From positions 1 through 47,074 of the forward strand of contig JBFFNE010000017.1 in the NCBI GenBank assembly GCA_041563315.1: DNA of 47,074 nt, read 5' to 3'. Positions 43,276-47,074 of this stretch are shown in pieces. The notes under the pieces were generated by a model. That model saw nothing but the letters and a program-made list of their open reading frames with translations, made no database searches and had not been told where the DNA came from. The position numbers were made by a program, and so were the translations under genes. The stretch is from JBFEYJ01 sp041563315 (GTDB taxonomy: Bacteria > Pseudomonadota > Gammaproteobacteria > Thiohalomonadales > Thiohalomonadaceae). Each line of letters opens with the position of its first letter. Positions within the stretch are counted from its first letter, which is position 1.

Positions 43276-44268
43276 TTAACTTCGCTCTGCCGTAACCAGC
43301 TCAGCCATCATGATGATGTGTCCATCGCGTTCGTTCAACGCCGGTATATAGTGCAGCGCCTCGCCACCCGCCTGCAGGAATAGATCACGGTTCTCCACGG
43401 CGATCTCCTCCAGGGTCTCCAGACAGTCAGAAGAGAAGCCGGGGCAAATGACATCCAGGCGTCTCACCCCCTCCACGGCCAACTGCTCCAGGGTCTTATC
43501 CGTGTAGGGCTGCAACCATTCCTCTCGTCCGAAACGCGACTGGAATGTGACGAGCCACTCCTCCCTGGGCAAAGCCAGCTCGGAAGCCAACAGTTCAGCT
43601 GTTTTCATGCACTGCTGGTAATAGGGATCGCCCTCGGTGCGAAAGCGCACCGGGGTACCATGGAAAGAGAGGATGAGCTTCTCTCCGGCCTGTTGTCTGC
43701 GCCACTGTTCGCGCACCGACCCGGCCAGTGCCTGAATATAGAGCGGGTGATCATGGTAATCAGCGATAAAACGCAGGTGCGGCACCGAACGGGTACGCTG
43801 CAGTGCATCTCCGATAGCATCCAGGGTAGAGGCGGTAGTGGAACAGGAATTTTGAGGATAGAGCGGCAATGCCGTGATCGCCTCAATACCTCTACTGCGC
43901 AATTCATCCAGCGCTGAGGCGATCGAGGGATTGCCATAACGCATTCCAAGTGCCACCACATAGCGCCCCGGCGCGAGGGTATCCAGCTGTTGTTGCAGCT
44001 TCTGTTGCTGTCGGCGCGAAGTCACCATCAGAGGCGAGCCATCATCACTCCACACGGCCTGATAGGCACGCGCGGAACGCGCCGGACGGGTACGCAGGAT
44101 AATCCCGTTAAGAATGAGCCACCACAGTGGTCGTGGTAAGTCGACCACCCGCCGGTCCCAGAGAAACTCACCGAGATAACGGCGCAATGCTGCCGGGGTC
44201 GGTGCATCCGGTGTCCCCAGATTGGTAATGAGTATCCCGATTTTGTCTTCGGTTTGTCTTTTTTCCAT
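43276..44268 (-). CDS. hemH: Ferrochelatase
   Basis: HemH inserts Fe2+ into protoporphyrin IX to make haem. The 330-residue protein starts MEKRQTEDKIGILITNLGTP and has the catalytic His203 in LSFHGTP and Glu284 in the DCLETLEEI helix, with QNSCSTTAS and VTFQSRFG also conserved. No [2Fe-2S] cluster cysteines are evident in the tail. It lies 118 nt downstream of no gene in its own direction; adk's terminator is beyond its start. It probably has its own promoter. Confidence 0.95.
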   Translation of the reverse strand: MEKRQTEDKIGILITNLGTPDAPTPAALRRYLGEFLWDRRVVDLPRPLWWLILNGIILRTRPARSARAYQAVWSDDGSPLMVTSRRQQQKLQQQLDTLAPGRYVVALGMRYGNPSIASALDELRSRGIEAITALPLYPQNSCSTTASTLDAIGDALQRTRSVPHLRFIADYHDHPLYIQALAGSVREQWRRQQAGEKLILSFHGTPVRFRTEGDPYYQQCMKTAELLASELALPREEWLVTFQSRFGREEWLQPYTDKTLEQLAVEGVRRLDVICPGFSSDCLETLEEIAVENRDLFLQAGGEALHYIPALNERDGHIIMMAELVTAERS

Positions 44269-44332
44269 AGTGCTTCGCCAAATTCAATGCATTCGGCGAG
44301 TATACCGACATAGCGTCAATATGGGCATGGGT

Positions 44333-44361
44333 GAAACAAAAACAGGCCCCTCGGGGCCTGT
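44333..44361 (-). terminator. Rho-independent terminator after adk
   Basis: On the minus strand ACAGGCCCC-GA-GGGGCCTGT is followed by TTTTGTTTC. The stem is 9 bp if the two-base loop is allowed (8 bp otherwise). It lies about 25 nt after the adk stop. Confidence 0.87.
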
Positions 44362-44386
44362 CAGTTACGCCATTGTCTTACTGCAT

Positions 44387-45043
44387 TTATCCCAGAGCAG
44401 CGAAGATAGCTTCACGATTCTCGTCAACGCTCTTGCCGGTACCGGTAACTTTGACGTATTTGGGTGCATCATTGCCGCCGGCAGCAGCCCAGCTGGAATA
44501 GAACTCGACCAGCGGCTTGGTTTGTGAATGATAGATGTCGAGGCGCTTACGCACGGTCTCTTCATTGTCATCGTCGCGCTGGATGAGGTCCTCACCGGTC
44601 ACATCGTCCTTGCCCTCCACCTTCGGCGGATTGAAGATGATATGGTAGGTTCGGCCGGAGCCGGGATGGACACGACGGCCGCTCATGCGCTTGATGATCT
44701 CATCATCGTCGACGTCGATCTCGACCACAGAGTCAAGTATCACGCCATCAGCCTTTAGGGCCTCTGCCTGTGGGATGGTGCGCGGGAAACCATCAAAGAG
44801 AAAGCCGTTCTTGCAATCCTCTTCGGCGATGCGCTCCTTCACCAGGCCGAGAATGATGTCGTCCGAGACCAAACCACCCTCGTCCATGATCTTCTTTGCC
44901 TCAAGGCCCAACGGAGTGCCGGCCTTGACCGCAGCACGCAGCATATCGCCGGTGGAGATCTGAGGAATATTGTATTTTTCACAGATGTATTGTGCTTGAG
45001 TACCTTTGCCCGCACCGGGGGCCCCCAACAGGATCAGGCGCAT
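44387..45043 (-). CDS. adk: Adenylate kinase
   Basis: Adk interconverts ATP, AMP and ADP. The 218-residue protein starts MRLILLGAPGAGKGTQAQYI (P-loop GAPGAGKGT) and has the AMP-binding STGDMLRAAV, FLFDGFPRTIPQAEAL and a long lid (GRRVHPGSGRTYH, then IQRDDDNEETVRKRL) without the four zinc cysteines, the usual gram-negative form. GGAG lies before the ATG. It follows the 185-residue unknown gene by about 105 nt and ends in a strong terminator. Confidence 0.98.
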   Translation of the reverse strand: MRLILLGAPGAGKGTQAQYICEKYNIPQISTGDMLRAAVKAGTPLGLEAKKIMDEGGLVSDDIILGLVKERIAEEDCKNGFLFDGFPRTIPQAEALKADGVILDSVVEIDVDDDEIIKRMSGRRVHPGSGRTYHIIFNPPKVEGKDDVTGEDLIQRDDDNEETVRKRLDIYHSQTKPLVEFYSSWAAAGGNDAPKYVKVTGTGKSVDENREAIFAALG

Positions 45044-45148
45044 CTTGAGCTCCTTTTGATTATCGTTATGCCGAATTTCAACGGTGGATTATGCCGAGTG
45101 CACCCCTTCAAGAGCAAACAAGGCTATGAATAGGCCAATGCGGGAATT

Positions 45149-45706
45149 TTATCGGCTACCCGATTCAATAAGCCGGGAGCCATTAACCTGGAAGGTTTCG
45201 AAGGGTTCCCGAGCCCAGCGCACCAGTTTGTCCAGTGAGAGCTGTTCCACCCCCTCGAAGCCGCCCTTTTGAATTGAACCGAGCAACAATTCCATTTTCA
45301 CGGTTGCCGGCGTGTAGTGCACCGCCAGCCCATCAGGCGCCCCACTGCGCGAGGGGCGAACCCGAGGCATCGTGTAGGCGGTGCACTGTGCCTGCTCTAC
45401 CTTTACGCTGGAAAAGGCACGTGAGAGACGTCTGCGCAATTCGCGCCGTGCATAGCCAGCACAAAAGGTCGCCACCTCGTCGATCAATACAAGCAGCGCA
45501 GGATCGACCGCTTCCGGATGATCGCGAAAATAATCAAGCGCCGGATAATAACCCAGGCCCTCTTCCATGACGTATGCATCGACCTGCCCCGCGAGATTCT
45601 CACCCAGTACCCAGGGCAGAAAACCCATACCCTGCTCGACCGTCTCCTGAGGTACAGAGACAGTAAGGTTGGCAACGACAGTTAGGACTTCGATTCGGGC
45701 AGACAT
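45149..45706 (-). CDS. Unrecognised 185-residue protein next to dsrS
   Basis: I do not recognise this family. The product starts MSARIEVLTVVANLTVSVPQ, is soluble, has no signal peptide or membrane segment, and mixes hydrophobic strands with charged helices (RRELRRRLSRAFSSVKVEQA). A cysteine-containing segment, VATFCAGYA, and another cysteine in VEQAQCTAYTM are the only marked residues. It begins 30 nt after the dsrS stop on the same strand and so is likely cotranscribed with it. Its ribosome-binding site is weak. Coding is supported by codon use and by the clean fit between dsrS and adk. Confidence 0.65.
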   Translation of the reverse strand: MSARIEVLTVVANLTVSVPQETVEQGMGFLPWVLGENLAGQVDAYVMEEGLGYYPALDYFRDHPEAVDPALLVLIDEVATFCAGYARRELRRRLSRAFSSVKVEQAQCTAYTMPRVRPSRSGAPDGLAVHYTPATVKMELLLGSIQKGGFEGVEQLSLDKLVRWAREPFETFQVNGSRLIESGSR

Positions 45707-45736
45707 AATGAATGTGACCAGATAAGGTGGATAGAT

Positions 45737-46888
45737 TCAGTAACGACGTGAACGGCGTCGGCGACCACGGCTCACTTCGTCAGGGTTTTTCCCGCGCAGA
45801 CGAGCAATAGACTGGCGCAGCGGCAGAGTCACCGGTTCAATCTTCTCGTTCATCACCGTGCCAACCGCATCCGTCTGGCCGAAGATCGGATTAAGCAGGT
45901 ATTCGCTCACATGCGCTAGAGTCAGCATCGCCCGCAACTCTTTGTCCAGTTCCGGAGCCGCCTGCTGCAACTCTTTGAGCATCGGCTCCTCCTGCAGCCG
46001 CTGCTCAATCAGCACCTCAATATCTGAGAGCTCACGCAATGCCTCTGTAGTGATACGCAGCGTTTGCAGGTGCCGCCCGAGGGCATTGAATAACGCACTG
46101 GCCACATCCTGATCGGCCGGGTTAAGCATCACCTCATCGGCAATCGAGAGAAAACTCTGTCCTGCCTCGCCGAGCATTTTCATCAAGTGATGGGCAAAAA
46201 TGTTTTCTTTTAGCGGTTTGAGCTTTTCGCGTAAACCTTCGAGATCGGCGCGCGGCGGTTGTTTCTCCGGCAGGTCGTATGGCAGCGTCTCGAGAAAACC
46301 GATGCGGTAACTTTTGTTGCGCTCGCCGCTCTCCCAGAGTTTCTGCTTCTGCCCCTCGTCGATGAGCCCCGGCTGCAGCACCAGGCGCACGGTGTTGAGC
46401 ATGTCGCGCGGTTCGGTCTCAAAGGGCAGGTGTTCGATCAGGTGCTCGGCGAGGCACTTGCCCATCTGCCCTTCGACGACATTTTTGCTCTCGAGCATGC
46501 GCCGCGCATGTTCTGAATAGGGGGCACACCACCAGGCGCGGCGGGCCAGCTCATCAGAAAGATTACGCGCGCAAACCACCGCCATCACCGCCTCCGGCTC
46601 GCCGAGCTTGAGCAGGCGATCCAACTGGTCGTTGTCGATCTGTCCCATACGGGTCCAGCGGCGCAGGAACACCGGATAACCGCCGGGCGAGTCGAGCACC
46701 GTGCTGGAGAGCATCGAGCGCACCGCCTGCAGGTACTGGTCGCTGCGGCCGGTCGGGTTGAGCGGAAACTTCATCTCCTGCTCCCCATTCAGACCGTAGA
46801 CCGTCATGCTGTTTTCATCGATGCGCACCGCCTCGGCATTGGCGATCAACACATTCAGCCGCAGCGCATCTTCACTACTGAGTTCCAC
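45737..46888 (-). CDS. dsrS: DsrS-like sulfur-oxidation protein
   Basis: The 383-residue soluble protein begins MELSSEDALRLNVLIANAEA and contains SPGGYPVFLRRWTRMGQI, LARRAWWCAPYSEHARRML and a basic RGRRRRSRRY tail. From memory this matches DsrS, the cytoplasmic protein encoded at the end of the dsr cluster of Allochromatium vinosum and related sulfur oxidisers, where it affects dsr gene expression. There is no catalytic motif. The GTG start has GAGG 7 nt upstream. dsrS is usually the last dsr gene, so the cluster might lie beyond the right edge. Confidence 0.72.
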   Translation of the reverse strand: MELSSEDALRLNVLIANAEAVRIDENSMTVYGLNGEQEMKFPLNPTGRSDQYLQAVRSMLSSTVLDSPGGYPVFLRRWTRMGQIDNDQLDRLLKLGEPEAVMAVVCARNLSDELARRAWWCAPYSEHARRMLESKNVVEGQMGKCLAEHLIEHLPFETEPRDMLNTVRLVLQPGLIDEGQKQKLWESGERNKSYRIGFLETLPYDLPEKQPPRADLEGLREKLKPLKENIFAHHLMKMLGEAGQSFLSIADEVMLNPADQDVASALFNALGRHLQTLRITTEALRELSDIEVLIEQRLQEEPMLKELQQAAPELDKELRAMLTLAHVSEYLLNPIFGQTDAVGTVMNEKIEPVTLPLRQSIARLRGKNPDEVSRGRRRRSRRY

Positions 46889-46916
46889 TATATAACCTCA
46901 ATAAAAACCAAATTAA

Positions 46917-47074
46917 CCGCAAAGGCGCAAAGAACACAAAGTAAAACCATTCCGATGTAAAACCCCGTTTAGGGGAATATATACAGTCACTCTCCTCACC
47001 CCGACCATAGTCGTGCAAAAAAGTACCAGAGTTCGGAACCAAGCACAGACCCTCTGTGCTTAAAAACCTTTGCG
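46917..47074. repeat. Repeat-like sequence upstream of dsrS, cut by the right edge
   Basis: The motif CCGCAAAGGCGCAAAG (46917-46932) recurs in inverted form as CCTTTGCG at the window end. Between them lies a perfect hairpin, AAGCACAGA-CCC-TCTGTGCTT (47041-47061). CGCAAAGG-type motifs are frequent intergenic repeats in proteobacteria. The dsrS promoter must lie in or beyond this stretch. Confidence 0.4.

Overview
The window looks like chromosomal core DNA of a free-living or symbiotic sulfur-oxidising gammaproteobacterium (Chromatiales / Sedimenticola-like). Two things point there: the gene order, which is the classic gammaproteobacterial nnr-tsaE-amiC-mutL-miaA-hfq-hflX-hflK-hflC-yjeT-purA / rnr-rlmB / rpsF-priB-rpsR-rplI-dnaB-alr block, and a DsrS-like protein at the right end, a family I know only from Dsr-type sulfur oxidisers. 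No phage, insertion sequence with a transposase, CRISPR array, restriction system or toxin-antitoxin pair is visible.

Left part (1-9.2 kb). A partial, exported, all-helical repeat protein runs off the left edge. Next comes the minus-strand operon rpsP-rimM-trmD-rplS, preceded by ffh and a metallo-beta-lactamase-fold phosphodiesterase. Diverging from these are ypjD (CcsA-like), corB (CNNM/CorC transporter) and a tandem-FHA protein. The ffh/ypjD/corB neighbourhood is the same as in E. coli.

Middle (9.3-34 kb), nearly all on the minus strand: radA, a small lipoprotein, a Nudix hydrolase, alr, dnaB, rplI, a DUF2232 membrane protein, rpsR, priB, rpsF, rlmB, rnr, a plus-strand tRNA-Leu(CAG), purA, hisZ, a YjeT-like protein, hflC/hflK, hflX, hfq, miaA, mutL, an AMIN-amidase-LysM cell-wall amidase, tsaE and nnr. 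They form tight operons, many with overlapping stop and start codons. The rpsF leader carries a structure matching the S6:S18 autoregulatory motif.

Right part (33.8-47 kb). queG and a ketohexokinase-like PfkB kinase read rightward, followed by nudF (minus), the molybdenum-cofactor genes mobA-mobB-moeA (plus), and a histone-H1-like lysine/alanine-rich protein facing an AsrA-type Lon protease across an AT-rich spacer. Then come an NlpC/P60 lipoprotein, hemH, adk, an unrecognised 185-residue protein and dsrS.

The points most worth a second look are: the rpsF leader; the terminator that overlaps the start of the left-edge gene; the 116-bp MITE-like palindrome beside radA; the BIME-type repeat beside ffh; the H1-like/AsrA pair with a short upstream reading frame; and the unknown gene cotranscribed with dsrS. 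I did not find a clear new multi-gene system.
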